64,000 nt of DNA from Alphaproteobacteria bacterium (lineage in GTDB: Bacteria > Pseudomonadota > Alphaproteobacteria > UBA2966 > CAIVPW01): the NCBI GenBank assembly GCA_947481575.1, contig CANKGV010000001.1:1-64000 (forward strand), written 5' to 3'. Positions 1 through 9,142 of the stretch are shown here, one piece after another; position 1 is the stretch's first letter; every line of letters begins with the position of its first letter. A program made the translations under genes and the position numbers. The notes below the pieces were generated by a model. It was not told the origin of the DNA. It made no database searches and was given only the letters and a program-made list of their open reading frames with translations.

Positions 1-857
1 GCGGCGGGCCGAGCCGCAGCAGGCGCGGCGGCGGGCGGCGGCGCGACGGGTGCCGGAGCCGGGGTCGCCGCGGCCGGCGGCGTCGCGGGGCGACCCGACG
101 GCACTACTGCCTGCGGCGCAGCGGGAACAGCGACGGCCGGGACTTCGCCGCGGGTTGGTGCGGGCGGCACAGCCGCTTGCTGCGGCGCGGGCGCCGGGCG
201 CGGCGCGGCGGGAGTGGTTGCGGCAGCCGGAGCGGCCGGGGTGGCCGCCGCAACTGCGGGGGCCGGCGCCGCCGGTGCGGTGGGTCGAACCGCCGGCGCG
301 GCCGCCACCGCAGCAGGCGCCGCGGGCGCCGGCGCGGAAGGACGGGCCGCGGGTGTGGCGGCGACGGGCGGTGCCGGGGTTTGAGTGATCGGTGCGGGTG
401 TGGTGGCGCGCGGCGCTGCGGCGGCGGTCACGCCCGGATCGGCCGCCCTGGCGGGCGCCGGGATCTGGGTCGCGGTGACGGGCGGCACCGATACCGAGGG
501 TGCAGCCGGGGCGCGTACCGCGGGGGCCGGCGCGGGACGCGCCGTGGCTATTGCGCCGCCCGGGGCGCGCAACTGGACCGGTCCGTTGCCGGACATGCCG
601 GGGGCAAGCGGCAGAGCCGCCGGTACGGTGGCTGGCGCGAACGGCGTAGGTGCTGGGCGCACGGGCAGCGCGTAGCGATCGAGCAAATCGTAGTTGATGG
701 AGACGGGGGGCTGTCCGGCGCCGCCAATGATGACCGGGCCGTCCGCCAGCGCCGGGCCAGTGATGGCCAAGGCCGCGGCGGTTACCGACGCAAGCGTCAG
801 GGACTGCAGCAGAAACTGGGGTCGCGCCAAGGTTGGCGATGCGAGGCGGCGTTTCAA
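1..857 (-). CDS. Exported Pro/Ala-rich protein, C-terminal part outside window
   Basis: The frame is open from a TTG at 857 to the window edge, so only the N-terminal 285 codons are seen. The TTG is chosen because an AGGA lies 8 bases upstream and no ATG occurs before residue ~70. Residues 1-38 form a Sec signal peptide (KRR, a hydrophobic core, then a GPALA-D cleavage site). A short motif follows (VIIGGAGQPPVSINYDLLDRY), then hundreds of residues of low-complexity Ala/Pro. In related bacteria this layout often precedes a C-terminal OmpA-like domain, but that part is not visible, so the family is inference. It is transcribed away from suhB, with 173 bases between them. Confidence 0.65.
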   Translation of the reverse strand, partial: MKRRLASPTLARPQFLLQSLTLASVTAAALAITGPALADGPVIIGGAGQPPVSINYDLLDRYALPVRPAPTPFAPATVPAALPLAPGMSGNGPVQLRAPGGAIATARPAPAPAVRAPAAPSVSVPPVTATQIPAPARAADPGVTAAAAPRATTPAPITQTPAPPVAATPAARPSAPAPAAPAAVAAAPAVRPTAPAAPAPAVAAATPAAPAAATTPAAPRPAPAPQQAAVPPAPTRGEVPAVAVPAAPQAVVPSGRPATPPAAATPAPAPVAPPPAAAPAAARPA

Positions 858-1030
858 TCGAGTGTTCCTGGCCGGCCTTCCGGAACGAGGCTCAAACGGG
901 CGGCGGTAAACGGGCCGCATGCGCCTTGGGCACGATAACCCAGCGACTCATCAGCCACAACGGGTTTGCCCCAACGGGCCAACTGGCCCCAGATTTGGCC
1001 CCCCGCGATGAAGCGCTACGATTTAGGCGC

Positions 1031-1840
1031 TCATAGGGCGGAGCGGGAACCCGCATTGACAAGGGCTTCGCACATCAGCGGATGCAGCACCGGGTTGGTG
1101 GCAAGAATGCTGCCAGAGTGGAGCATGCCTTGGCCGCCGTTAACCTCGGAAACCGTCCCGCCCGCCTCCAGGACCAGCACGACGCCGGCGGCGAGGTCCC
1201 AGGGTTTCAGGCCGCCCTCCCAGTAGCCGTCGAACCGGCCTGCGGCGACCCACGCTAGGTCCAGCGCCGCCGATCCGAAGCGGCGGATGCCGGAGGTGAG
1301 TTCCATCATGGCGGCGAGTTGCGGCAGGTAGCCTTCTTTGCCGGCGCGGCCGCGATGCGGAATGCCGGTGACAACCACCGTGTCTTCCAACCGGCGGCGG
1401 TTGGCGACGCGGATGCGCTTTTCGTTCAAGTAGGCACCTTGGCCCTGTTCAGCCCAGAACATCTCGTCGCGGATCGGATCGTAGATCACACCGGCAAACG
1501 GCTTGGAGTCGCGTTCCAGCGCGATCGAAATGGCGAATTGCGGAATGCCGTGCAGGAAGTTGGTGGTGCCGTCGAGCGGATCGACCAACCAGCGGTTCGA
1601 GGTGTCGGTACCGACGACGACGCCCTGCTCTTCCATCAGGAAGCCGAACGTGGGGCGCGCCTTGGTCAGTTCGGCGCGGATCACTTCTTCGGCGCGGCGA
1701 TCGGCGGCGGAGACGAAGTCCGACGGGCCTTTGAGCGAGACTTGGAGCTGCTCGACCTCGCCGAAATCACGCAATAGTCCGCGCGCCGCTTTCTTGGCGG
1801 CACCGGCCATCACGTTGATCAAGGGGGAGCGAAGCGCCAT
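1031..1840 (-). CDS. suhB: Inositol-1-monophosphatase family protein (SuhB-like)
   Basis: A 269-residue Mg2+-dependent phosphatase of the inositol monophosphatase fold, which hydrolyses myo-inositol phosphates; bacterial SuhB also acts in rRNA antitermination. The family signatures are present: metal-binding E70/E71, the DPLDGTTNF motif at 87-95 and the second motif WDLAAG at 214-219. Length is normal for the family. It lies directly downstream of thiE on the same strand with only 15 bases between them, so co-transcription is likely. Family assignment is firm; which substrate is used cannot be read from sequence. Confidence 0.93.
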   Translation of the reverse strand: MALRSPLINVMAGAAKKAARGLLRDFGEVEQLQVSLKGPSDFVSAADRRAEEVIRAELTKARPTFGFLMEEQGVVVGTDTSNRWLVDPLDGTTNFLHGIPQFAISIALERDSKPFAGVIYDPIRDEMFWAEQGQGAYLNEKRIRVANRRRLEDTVVVTGIPHRGRAGKEGYLPQLAAMMELTSGIRRFGSAALDLAWVAAGRFDGYWEGGLKPWDLAAGVVLVLEAGGTVSEVNGGQGMLHSGSILATNPVLHPLMCEALVNAGSRSAL

Positions 1841-1855
1841 AGGCGGCGCGTCTTA

Positions 1856-2518
1856 TCAGCTTTCGCCGGGGTGTCCAATGGCCCCGGCGATCGCCGCGTT
1901 GAACGCAGCGACGGCGGCGGCCGGACCCTCAGCGTGTTCCCACACGCCGGACGACACGGCCAGAAAGTCGGCCCCGGCGGCTACCAGCGGTGCGCAATTG
2001 GCGATCGTAATCCCGCCGATGGCGACGCACGGGACCTCGATCACGTCGCTCCACCACTCCAGTATTTCCAGTTCGGCGTGGTGTTCCACGTCCTTGGTGG
2101 TGGTGGGAAAGAACGCACCAAACGCGACGTAGTCGGCCCCGCTTTCGGCGGCGCGGAGGCCAAGGTCTCGCGAGGCGTGGCAGGTGACGCCGAGAATGCG
2201 GTTCGCGCCGAGCGCGGCGCGGGCGGCGCGGATGTCGCCATCGCCCTGGCCGATGTGGGCCCCATCGGCATCGGCCTGAACCGCGAGGTCCGGGCGATCG
2301 TTGATAATTAGCGCCACGTTGTGGGTGCGGCACACTTCGCCCAATTCGCGGGCGGTGCGCACGACCGCCGCATCTGCGGCGCCCTTCATCCGCAACTGCA
2401 GGCAGGCGACATCGCCGGCGCCCAGCGCCGCGGTGAGTTGATCGGCGAATCCGTGCGGCAGCACGGGCGGCGTGATCAGGTAAAGGCGGCAGTCCGGCAC
2501 TTTGGTTGCTATTGGCAT
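1856..2518 (-). CDS. thiE: Thiamine-phosphate synthase
   Basis: A 220-residue TIM-barrel enzyme that joins HMP pyrophosphate and the thiazole phosphate to make thiamine phosphate in the cytoplasm. Visible family motifs are LQLRMK at 40-45, NDRPDLA at 73-79, GAHIGQGD at 86-93 and a late GGIT phosphate-binding segment. The ATG at 2518 gives the usual length; the frame continues upstream without a family match, so longer starts were rejected. It precedes suhB on the same strand. The kinase gene thiD lies about 17 kb away in this window, so the thiamine genes are dispersed. Confidence 0.9.
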   Translation of the reverse strand: MPIATKVPDCRLYLITPPVLPHGFADQLTAALGAGDVACLQLRMKGAADAAVVRTARELGEVCRTHNVALIINDRPDLAVQADADGAHIGQGDGDIRAARAALGANRILGVTCHASRDLGLRAAESGADYVAFGAFFPTTTKDVEHHAELEILEWWSDVIEVPCVAIGGITIANCAPLVAAGADFLAVSSGVWEHAEGPAAAVAAFNAAIAGAIGHPGES

Positions 2519-2584
2519 GGGGCTTGATGGCTTGCCGGACCTTCGCACGTCAAGGCACACTGCGGTGCAGCCTAGGAGAACCGC

Positions 2585-2878
2585 GTGACGGGAATCGACC
2601 AAGCCAAGAAACGCCTGGAGGATGCGGTCGTCCGTTTGGAGACCGAACTCAAGGCCAAAGTGGCGGCAATGCGGACAGAATTCGCCGACCAGCTGACCGC
2701 GCAACAGGCCCAAGTCGCGCGCGCGGCGAGCGAGCGCGACGATATGGCACGGCGGCTGGCGCGGGCAGAAACCGAATTGGAGCAGCTGCGCGAAGCCACA
2801 GAGGCGGCCGGTGCGCGCCTGGATGCCACCATGGACGATCTACGCGGACTGCTGGGCGAGAGCGACGCCCGTGGCTGA
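2585..2878 (+). CDS. DUF4164 coiled-coil protein
   Basis: A 97-residue, highly charged, almost entirely helical protein with heptad-like spacing of Leu/Ala/Val, predicted coiled coil over about residues 5-90. It matches the small DUF4164 proteins commonly encoded just before zapA in alphaproteobacteria; their role is not established, though the context suggests cell division. The GTG start at 2585 has an AGGAG six bases upstream. Its stop codon overlaps the zapA start by eight bases, so the two are likely translationally coupled. It is divergent from thiE, leaving about 66 bases for both promoters. Confidence 0.8.
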   Translation: MTGIDQAKKRLEDAVVRLETELKAKVAAMRTEFADQLTAQQAQVARAASERDDMARRLARAETELEQLREATEAAGARLDATMDDLRGLLGESDARG

Positions 2879-3224
2879 AATCGACGTAAACGTTGGCGGC
2901 CGCACCTATCGCGTCACGTGCAAGGACGGCGAGGAGCAGCACCTGCTTCAGTTGGCGGAACATCTGGACCGCCACGCGTTCGACATTGCCCGGACCAATT
3001 CCACGGCGGCACCGGCGCACCTGATGCTGCTGGCGGGACTGACGGTTACCGACGAATTGAGCCAGGCGCTGGACGAGGTCGACGACCTGAAGAAACAGGT
3101 CCGCGACGTGAAGGCGAATCGCGACCGCGAGGCCGGCGTATCGCGCGACACGGCCACCGTACAGTTCGTGGAAGGATTGGCACGCCGGATCGAGGACCTT
3201 GCCGGGCGTATCCGGAGTGCCTAG
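2871..3224 (+). CDS. zapA: Cell division protein ZapA
   Basis: A 117-residue protein that binds FtsZ and promotes filament bundling at the Z ring. The N-terminal globular segment (VNVGGRTYRVTCKDGEEQHL) is typical, followed by a long helical coiled coil from about residue 60 with the LMLLAGLTVTDEL segment. The GTG at 2871 is preferred over in-frame upstream codons because residues before it lie inside the DUF4164 gene in another frame and do not match the family. The downstream neighbours, 6S RNA and 5-formyltetrahydrofolate cyclo-ligase, form the conserved proteobacterial order. Confidence 0.9.
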   Translation: MAEIDVNVGGRTYRVTCKDGEEQHLLQLAEHLDRHAFDIARTNSTAAPAHLMLLAGLTVTDELSQALDEVDDLKKQVRDVKANRDREAGVSRDTATVQFVEGLARRIEDLAGRIRSA

Positions 3225-3261
3225 TTTCCCTAGTGGCGGGCACTGCCCTTCGCGTCAGACG

Positions 3262-3406
3262 ACAATTTCCCTGGGGCCTTCACATCCATCGGGAGCTGTT
3301 CCTACTGGAGCCTTGGTTCCGGCACACGGCGCCCACCTGCAGAGAGCAGGCCACAGAGGATGGGACGTCAACGGCCGGGTGGTCCCGCTGCTTCGAACCC
3401 AGTTGA
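3262..3406 (+). ncRNA. ssrS: 6S RNA (approximate ends)
   Basis: The non-coding gap between zapA and the 5-FTHF cyclo-ligase gene is the conserved site of 6S RNA, which binds and sequesters RNA polymerase holoenzyme in stationary phase. The gap fits: the 5' side has TTTCCCTGGGGCC, the 3' side has GGTCCCG and AACCCAGTTG, and CAA/CTGGG near the start can pair with CCCAG/TTG near the end to close a long rod. Internal segments such as GCTGTTCCT and GGAGCCTTGG resemble conserved 6S blocks. The ends are estimated from this closing helix. No covariance search was possible. Confidence 0.7.
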
Positions 3407-3414
3407 CCGACGAC

Positions 3415-4002
3415 ATGGACACCGCAAAGCGGCGCCTGCGCGCCCAGGCGAAGGCCAACCGCGCCGCATGTGCGGCTGCCGGCGGCGCCGATGCCGCGCT
3501 GCGGCTGGCAGAAATGTTCTTCGACTACATCAAGATTCCGGCGGGCACCGTGGTGGGCGCGTATTGGCCGATCCGCGATGAAATCGATGTGGCGCCGCTG
3601 ATGCACGGGCTGTTGGGGCGCGGCGCCGTGGTCGCGCTGCCCGTTGTTGGCGAGCGCGAGGCGCCGTTGGCGTTCCGGGTGTGGCACCCAGCGGTGACGA
3701 TGGCGGACGGGGAGCTGGGCACGTCGCACCCGCCGGAGCATGCCGACGAGGTACGCCCCACCCTGCTGGTCGTGCCGATGCTGGCGTTTGACCGTCTGGG
3801 CCACCGGCTCGGATACGGTGGCGGCTACTATGACCGCACGATCGCGGCCCTCCGCAGCACGGGCTCGATCACGGTGGTGGGCGTGGCGTTTGCCGGACAG
3901 GAACTGGACCATGTGCCGACTCACCCCGGCGACGAGACCTTGGACTGGGTGATCACCGAGGCCGGCGCCGTGCGTGCGCCCGGACTTCTTCTTCCGGAGT
4001 AG
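3415..4002 (+). CDS. fau: 5-formyltetrahydrofolate cyclo-ligase
   Basis: A 195-residue enzyme that converts 5-formyl-THF to 5,10-methenyl-THF using ATP, returning a dead-end folate to the pool. The C-terminal family signature is present (LAFDRLGHRLGYGGGYYDR, about residues 123-141), as is the N-terminal KRRLRAQAKANR segment. The ATG at 3415 gives the normal length; the open frame upstream runs through the 6S RNA gene and was rejected. The gene is the usual partner of ssrS. It ends four bases before the next start, so it is in an operon with the phosphoesterase gene. Confidence 0.9.
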   Translation: MDTAKRRLRAQAKANRAACAAAGGADAALRLAEMFFDYIKIPAGTVVGAYWPIRDEIDVAPLMHGLLGRGAVVALPVVGEREAPLAFRVWHPAVTMADGELGTSHPPEHADEVRPTLLVVPMLAFDRLGHRLGYGGGYYDRTIAALRSTGSITVVGVAFAGQELDHVPTHPGDETLDWVITEAGAVRAPGLLLPE

Positions 4003-4006
4003 TCGA

Positions 4007-4822
4007 GTGCGGGTTTTGTATCTGGGCGACATTGTCGGCCGCTCCGGCCGCGACGCGGTGGCGGAACACCTGCCCGGGCTGCGGCGCGATCTGCGGATCG
4101 ATTTTCTAGTGGTGAACGGCGAAAACGCCGCGGGCGGCTTCGGCATCACCGAAAAGATCTGCGGCCAGATGTTTGAGTTGGGCGTGGACTGCGTAGTGAC
4201 CGGCAACCACGTGTGGGACCAAAGCGAAACAGTGAGCCACATCGCCAATGAACCGCGGCTGCTGCGCCCGGCGAACTTTCCGCCCGGCACGCCGGGGCGC
4301 GGCGCCGGCATCTTCACCACCACCGGCGGCAAGAGAGCGATGGTGATCCAGGTGATGGGCCGTGTGTTCATGGATCCCTTGGACGACCCGTTCGCCTCGG
4401 TGCAGGCCGAACTGAACAAGGTGCGGCTGGGATCGACTGTGGACTTCATTCTGATCGACATTCACGCCGAAGCGACCAGCGAAAAGGCTGCCATGGGGCA
4501 TTTCGCCGATGGCCGCGCCTCGTTGGTGGCGGGCACCCACAGCCACATCCCGACCGCCGACGCGCAGATTCTGCCGAAGGGCACCGCCTACCAGACCGAC
4601 GTGGGCATGTGCGGCGACTACAACTCGGTGATCGGCATGGACCCGGTGGAGCCGCTGACGCGGTTCACCCGCAAGCTGTCCAAGGGCCGGTTCACGCCCG
4701 CCGACGGTCCAGCCACCGTATGCGGCGTGTTCGTGGAAACCGACGACCGCACCGGGCTCGCCCGGACCATCGAACCGGTGCGCATCGGGGGCCGGCTGAA
4801 ACCCAACATCCCCGCGCTTTGA
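4007..4822 (+). CDS. TIGR00282-type metallophosphoesterase (YmdB-like)
   Basis: A 271-residue calcineurin-like phosphoesterase. It begins at once with the metal-binding motif (VLYLGDIVG) and has NGENAAGGFG, GNHVWDQ and GTHSHIPTAD, all typical of the YmdB family, whose Bacillus member hydrolyses 2',3'-cAMP; the substrate here is not known. The GTG at 4007 was chosen because it lies seven bases after GGAG and directly before the first conserved strand; an upstream ATG inside the cyclo-ligase gene would add an unconserved leader. It is co-directional with and immediately follows the folate gene. Confidence 0.88.
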   Translation: MRVLYLGDIVGRSGRDAVAEHLPGLRRDLRIDFLVVNGENAAGGFGITEKICGQMFELGVDCVVTGNHVWDQSETVSHIANEPRLLRPANFPPGTPGRGAGIFTTTGGKRAMVIQVMGRVFMDPLDDPFASVQAELNKVRLGSTVDFILIDIHAEATSEKAAMGHFADGRASLVAGTHSHIPTADAQILPKGTAYQTDVGMCGDYNSVIGMDPVEPLTRFTRKLSKGRFTPADGPATVCGVFVETDDRTGLARTIEPVRIGGRLKPNIPAL

Positions 4823-4934
4823 GCTGGAAAACGTGGCATAGTCCGCGCCGTTCCTGTGCCGATGGGCCGGCGCTGGAGATCGTCGCGCGGTTTGTCTAAG
4901 TTCGCGCGCCCATCCGCTTTGTCAGAGCAAGACC

Positions 4935-5687
4935 ATGGCCGGCCATTCCCAATTCAAGAACATCATGCACCGCAAGGGCGCGCAGGACGCCCAGCGTGCC
5001 AAGATTTTCACCAAGATCATCCGAGAACTCACGGTGGCCGCGAAGACCGGGCTGCCCGACCCCAACACCAACCCGCGCCTGCGTGCTGCCGTTTTGGCGG
5101 CGCGCGAAGCCAACATGCCGCGCGACACGGTGGAACGGGCGATCAAGCGCGGCTCCGGGGAGCTGGCCGGCCAGAACTACGAGAACGTCCGCTATGAAGG
5201 CTATGGCCCCGGCGGCGTGGCGATGATCGTCGATGCCTTGACCGACAACCGCAACCGCACGGCTTCGGCGGTGCGCTCGGCGTTCAGCAAGTTCGGCGGG
5301 TCGCTCGGCGAGACCAACAGTGTATCGTTCATGTTCGACCGCCTGGGCGTGATCCGTTATCCGGCCGACACCGCGAACGCCGACCAGATGCTGGAAGCCG
5401 CCATCGAAGTAGGCGCAAACGACTGCAAGTCTGCCGACACCGGCCACGAAATCGACTGCGCGCCCGACCAGTTCCACGCGATCCTGGCGGCGCTGGAAAC
5501 GCGCTTCGGCGCCCCCACCTCCGCCGAGTTGGTGTGGCGGCCGCAGACGCTGGTGCCGCTCACCAAGGACGAACAAGTCGCCACCCTGATGAAGCTGATG
5601 CAGGCGCTGGACGACGATGATGACGTGCAGACCGTTTCGTCCAACGTGGAGATCTCGGACGAGGTGATGGGGCGCTTGAACGCGTGA
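4935..5687 (+). CDS. yebC: YebC/PmpR family DNA-binding regulatory protein
   Basis: A 250-residue protein with the hallmark N-terminus [19 protein letters not shown] and the central [19 protein letters not shown] block. It belongs to the YebC/TACO1 family, described both as transcription regulators and more recently as ribosome-associated factors that ease translation of proline stretches; sequence alone does not decide between them. That second role would suit a genome rich in Pro-rich proteins such as TolA and RodZ here, but this is inference. It lies ten bases before ruvC, the classical arrangement. Confidence 0.95.
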   Translation: MAGHSQFKNIMHRKGAQDAQRAKIFTKIIRELTVAAKTGLPDPNTNPRLRAAVLAAREANMPRDTVERAIKRGSGELAGQNYENVRYEGYGPGGVAMIVDALTDNRNRTASAVRSAFSKFGGSLGETNSVSFMFDRLGVIRYPADTANADQMLEAAIEVGANDCKSADTGHEIDCAPDQFHAILAALETRFGAPTSAELVWRPQTLVPLTKDEQVATLMKLMQALDDDDDVQTVSSNVEISDEVMGRLNA

Positions 5688-5697
5688 CAGGAGCCGC

Positions 5698-6213
5698 ATG
5701 AGGTTTCTCGGCCTGGATCCCGGTTTGCGCAAAACCGGGTGGGGCGTGATTGAATCGGCCGGACACACGCTGCGCTACGTGGACGCGGGCTGCGTGGTAA
5801 CCGAGGTCGTGCCGGAACTGGCGCGGCGGCTGGCCAGCCTGCACGAGGCTCTGAACGACGTCCTCGTACGCTACCTCCCCGACGAAGCCGCGGTGGAAGA
5901 GACCTTCGTCAACCGCAACGCCGGATCGACCTTGAAGCTCGGCCAAGCGCGCGGGGTCGCCATGCTGGCGCCGGCGATCAGGGGCATTCCGGTCGCCGAA
6001 TACGCAGCGCTGCTGGTGAAGAAATCGGTGACCGGCAACGGGCACGCTGGCAAAGAGCAAGTCCACGCGATGGTGACGATGCTGCTGCCGGGGTTTCGCG
6101 CGGCGAGCTTCGACGCGGCCGACGCGCTGGCGGTGGCAATCTGCCACGCCCACCACCGCGCCACCGCAGCCAAGGTGCGCGCGGCATTGGCCGCCAGCGA
6201 GGCGCGCGGATGA
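5698..6213 (+). CDS. ruvC: Holliday junction resolvase RuvC
   Basis: A 171-residue endonuclease that cuts Holliday junctions symmetrically at the end of recombinational repair. The RNase H-like acidic residues are visible: D7 in FLGLDPG, E67/E68 in AVEETF, and D139 and D142 in the C-terminal [16 protein letters not shown] segment. Length is normal. It is the first gene of ruvC-ruvA-ruvB, overlaps ruvA by four bases (ATGA) and sits ten bases after yebC, so the four genes probably form one transcription unit. Confidence 0.96.
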   Translation: MRFLGLDPGLRKTGWGVIESAGHTLRYVDAGCVVTEVVPELARRLASLHEALNDVLVRYLPDEAAVEETFVNRNAGSTLKLGQARGVAMLAPAIRGIPVAEYAALLVKKSVTGNGHAGKEQVHAMVTMLLPGFRAASFDAADALAVAICHAHHRATAAKVRAALAASEARG

Positions 6214-6827
6214 TCGGCAAGCTGAAGGGCCGCGTCGACACACTCGGCACCGACTCGGTGATCCTGGATGTGGGCGGCGTCGGCTACCACGTGTTTTGTT
6301 CCGCCAACACGCTGCGGGCACTGCCCGAGCCGGGCTTGGCGGCGACGCTGTTGACCGACATGCACGTGCGCGAAGATCACATCCACCTATTCGGGTTCGC
6401 CAACGACTCGGAGCGCCGCTGGTTCCGCGCGCTGCAGGACGTGCAGGGCGTGGGCGCCAAGGTAGCGCTGTCGTTGCTGTCGTCGGCCACCCCGCACACG
6501 CTGTCCCAGGCGATCGCGGCGCAGGACCCTGCGCCGCTCACCGAAGCCGCCGGCGTCGGCCCCAAGCTGGCCAAGCGCATCCTGGTGGAAATGAAGGACC
6601 GCGTCGCCAAGATCGGCGCCGATGCGCCGCGCACCGCCGGCCCTGGCGAGGCACCAATCGCCGCCGAGGACACCAACCACCAAGACGCGATCTCAGCGCT
6701 GGTCAACCTCGGCTACGGCCGCAGCGAGGCGTTCGCGGCGGTGGCCGCGGCAGCGCGCGCACCGGGCGACCACGAGGTTGAAGACCTGATCCGCGGCGGC
6801 CTCAAAGAGTTGGCCGGCAGCCGATGA
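6210..6827 (+). CDS. ruvA: Holliday junction branch migration protein RuvA
   Basis: A 205-residue protein that forms the tetramer holding the four-way junction and recruits RuvB. The OB-fold domain comes first ([20 protein letters not shown]), then paired helix-hairpin-helix motifs ([17 protein letters not shown] and [19 protein letters not shown]), then a flexible linker and domain III ([16 protein letters not shown]) that contacts RuvB. It overlaps ruvC and ruvB by four bases on each side, indicating translational coupling. Confidence 0.96.
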   Translation: MIGKLKGRVDTLGTDSVILDVGGVGYHVFCSANTLRALPEPGLAATLLTDMHVREDHIHLFGFANDSERRWFRALQDVQGVGAKVALSLLSSATPHTLSQAIAAQDPAPLTEAAGVGPKLAKRILVEMKDRVAKIGADAPRTAGPGEAPIAAEDTNHQDAISALVNLGYGRSEAFAAVAAAARAPGDHEVEDLIRGGLKELAGSR

Positions 6828-7891
6828 CGGGCACCCGTGCTGTGGCCGGTGAGTTCCGCGAAACCGATGCGGCCGAGGCAAGCATCCGGCCAAAGACGCT
6901 GGCGGATTTCGTTGGGCAGCCGGCGCTGGCCGAGAACCTGCGGGTGTTCATAACCGCGGCGCGCGACCGGGGCGAGGCGCTGGACCACGTGCTGTTAGCC
7001 GGGCCGCCCGGGCTGGGAAAGACGACGCTGGCGCACATCATCGCCCGCGAACTGGGCGTGAATTTCCGCGCCACATCAGGGCCGGTGCTTGCGAAGGCCG
7101 GCGACCTTGCGGCGATCCTGACCAACCTGCAGGAACGCGACGTGCTGTTCATCGACGAAATCCACCGGCTCAACCCGCTGGTGGAAGAGGTGCTGTATCC
7201 GGCATTGGAGGACTTCGAGCTCGACCTGGTGATTGGCGAAGGCCCGGCCGCCCGCTCCGTACGCATCGAACTGCCGAAGTTCACGTTGATTGGCGCCACC
7301 ACCCGCACCGGATTGTTGGCCACACCACTGCGCGACCGGTTCGGGATTCCCGCCCGGCTTTCGTATTACAGCGTCGAAGACCTGGTTCGCATCGTGGTAC
7401 GGGCGGGTGGCGTGCTGAATGCACCGCTGGCCGAAGACGGCGCGCTAGAAATCGCGCGACGCGCACGCGGGACCCCGCGCGTGGCGGGGCGCCTGTTGCG
7501 CCGTGTGCGCGACTTTGCCGCGGTGGAAGGCTCGCCGCGCATCGACGCCACCATCGCCGACCGCGCATTGACCCGCCTTGAGGTCGACACACTCGGATTG
7601 GATGCTATGGACCGTCGCTACATGCGGTGCATCGCCGAGACATTTGCCGGCGGGCCGGTGGGAATCGAAACCCTGGCCGCCTCGCTTTCGGAGCCACGCG
7701 ATTCGATCGAAGAGATTATTGAACCGTTCTTATTGCAGCAGGGCATGATTCAACGCACGCCGCGCGGCCGCATTCTCGGCCCGGCCGGATTCGCGCACCT
7801 GGGCATGAGGGCGCCGAAGACTGTTGCACAGGCGCAACTGGACCTGATGGCGGACGAAAATGGCCGCAATCTCAACACAATGGATGAATAG
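6824..7891 (+). CDS. ruvB: Holliday junction branch migration ATPase RuvB
   Basis: A 355-residue AAA+ motor that drives branch migration with RuvA. Walker A is GPPGLGKTT at 60-68, Walker B with the DEIH box lies at 111-114, and sensor 1 is in LIGATTRTG. The C-terminal winged-helix domain carries the RTPRGR element that contacts DNA. Length is normal. ybgC, which often separates ruvB from tolQ, is absent: tolQ begins 15 bases after the ruvB stop. Confidence 0.97.
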   Translation: MTGTRAVAGEFRETDAAEASIRPKTLADFVGQPALAENLRVFITAARDRGEALDHVLLAGPPGLGKTTLAHIIARELGVNFRATSGPVLAKAGDLAAILTNLQERDVLFIDEIHRLNPLVEEVLYPALEDFELDLVIGEGPAARSVRIELPKFTLIGATTRTGLLATPLRDRFGIPARLSYYSVEDLVRIVVRAGGVLNAPLAEDGALEIARRARGTPRVAGRLLRRVRDFAAVEGSPRIDATIADRALTRLEVDTLGLDAMDRRYMRCIAETFAGGPVGIETLAASLSEPRDSIEEIIEPFLLQQGMIQRTPRGRILGPAGFAHLGMRAPKTVAQAQLDLMADENGRNLNTMDE

Positions 7892-7906
7892 GAGTGAGGC
7901 CGGACG

Positions 7907-8635
7907 ATGGGAGCTGATGTAGTAAGCGCAACGGCGTTGGCGGGGTCAGGCGAATCGCTTTCGCTGATCGCGCTGTTCTTGCGCGCCGATTTCATCGTCA
8001 AAGTCGTGATCCTGTCGCTCCTGTTGGCATCGATCTGGTCGTGGGCGATCATTGTCGACAAGTTCATGCGCATGCGCCGCCTGGGCGGCGACGCGGACCG
8101 CTTCGAGAACGAGTTCTGGTCCGGCGGTTCGCTGGAAGAACTGTACGAGCGCGTCGGCGCGCAACCCACCGATCCGATGACCTTGCTGTTCGCTTCCGCC
8201 ATGCGCGAGTGGCGGCGCTCGACCAAGCGCGGCGGCGTCCTGGAAAAAGGCCTGCAGGCCGGTCTGCAGGCGCGCATCGGGCAGGTCATGCAACTCACCA
8301 TGAGCCGCGAGATGGAGCGCGTGGAGCGCTACATGGGCTTTCTAGCCACGGTCGGCTCGACAGCAACGTTCGTCGGTCTGTTCGGCACCGTGTGGGGCAT
8401 CATGAACAGCTTCGAATCCATTGCGGCGACCAAGAACACGAGCCTTGCGGTCGTGGCGCCGGGGATTGCGGAAGCGCTGTTTGCGACCGCGCTCGGCCTC
8501 GTGGCGGCCATTCCGGCAGTGGTCGCCTACAACAAGTTCTCGGCCGACATCGGCCGCTACGGCGCGCGGCTGGAGGCCTTCGCCGCTGAGTTCACCGCGA
8601 TCCTGTCCCGGCAACTCGAAGAAGAAGTCGCCTAA
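7907..8635 (+). CDS. tolQ: Tol-Pal system protein TolQ
   Basis: A 242-residue inner-membrane protein of the ExbB/TolQ family, the stator that with TolR converts proton motive force into TolA movement for outer-membrane constriction. Three membrane segments are visible, around residues 22-43, 138-160 and 180-200. The conserved GLFGTVWGIMNSF and GIAEALFATALGLVAAIPAV blocks are intact. It opens the tolQRAB-pal-cpoB run and ends directly against the tolR start. Confidence 0.96.
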   Translation: MGADVVSATALAGSGESLSLIALFLRADFIVKVVILSLLLASIWSWAIIVDKFMRMRRLGGDADRFENEFWSGGSLEELYERVGAQPTDPMTLLFASAMREWRRSTKRGGVLEKGLQAGLQARIGQVMQLTMSREMERVERYMGFLATVGSTATFVGLFGTVWGIMNSFESIAATKNTSLAVVAPGIAEALFATALGLVAAIPAVVAYNKFSADIGRYGARLEAFAAEFTAILSRQLEEEVA

Positions 8636-9142
8636 ATGGCTGGACCGATGCTGCCAGGCCGGACGACGCGGCGGGGCGGCGGCGCTTGGAGCCGCCGGCC
8701 GATGAGCGAGATCAACGTCACGCCGTTTGTCGATGTGATGCTGGTACTGCTGGTCGTGTTCATGATCACCGCGCCGCTGCTCACGGTGGGTGTTCCGGTC
8801 GACCTGCCCAAAACCCGCGCCGATGCCATTCCCGGTCAGGACGAGCCATTGTCGGTTTCGCTCGACGCGCAGAACCGTATTTGGGTGCAGGAGCGCGAAG
8901 TGGAGCTGACGAGTCTCGGTCCGTTGCTGAAGGAAGTCAGCGGCAACAAGCCCGATGTCCGCATCTTTGTGCGCGGTGACAAGGGTATCTCGTACGGGCG
9001 CGTGCTGGAAGTGATGAGCGAGATCAGCACGGCCGGGTTCACCCGCGTCGCGCTGGTCGCCCAGCCGGTTGAGCCACCGGCCAAGGGTGGCGCGGCGGCA
9101 AACCCGAAGGGCGCCGCAGCAACCCCAAAGGCCGCCCGGTGA
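8636..9142 (+). CDS. tolR: Tol-Pal system protein TolR
   Basis: A 168-residue ExbD/TolR protein: a short cytoplasmic N-terminus, one membrane helix starting in INVTPFVDVMLVLLVVF (with the proton-carrying Asp), and a periplasmic domain. The C-terminal tail beyond about residue 148 is rich in Ala, Lys and Pro and is longer than usual. The start codon immediately follows the tolQ stop, and the gene overlaps tolA by four bases. MSEINVTPF within it could also serve as a start, but the upstream ATG is contiguous with tolQ. Confidence 0.94.
   Translation: MAGPMLPGRTTRRGGGAWSRRPMSEINVTPFVDVMLVLLVVFMITAPLLTVGVPVDLPKTRADAIPGQDEPLSVSLDAQNRIWVQEREVELTSLGPLLKEVSGNKPDVRIFVRGDKGISYGRVLEVMSEISTAGFTRVALVAQPVEPPAKGGAAANPKGAAATPKAAR

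Noticed and set aside
50-938. Arg/Gly-rich plus-strand frames at the left edge
   Set aside because: They are shadows of the minus-strand exported Pro/Ala-rich protein, which has a signal peptide and a ribosome site.
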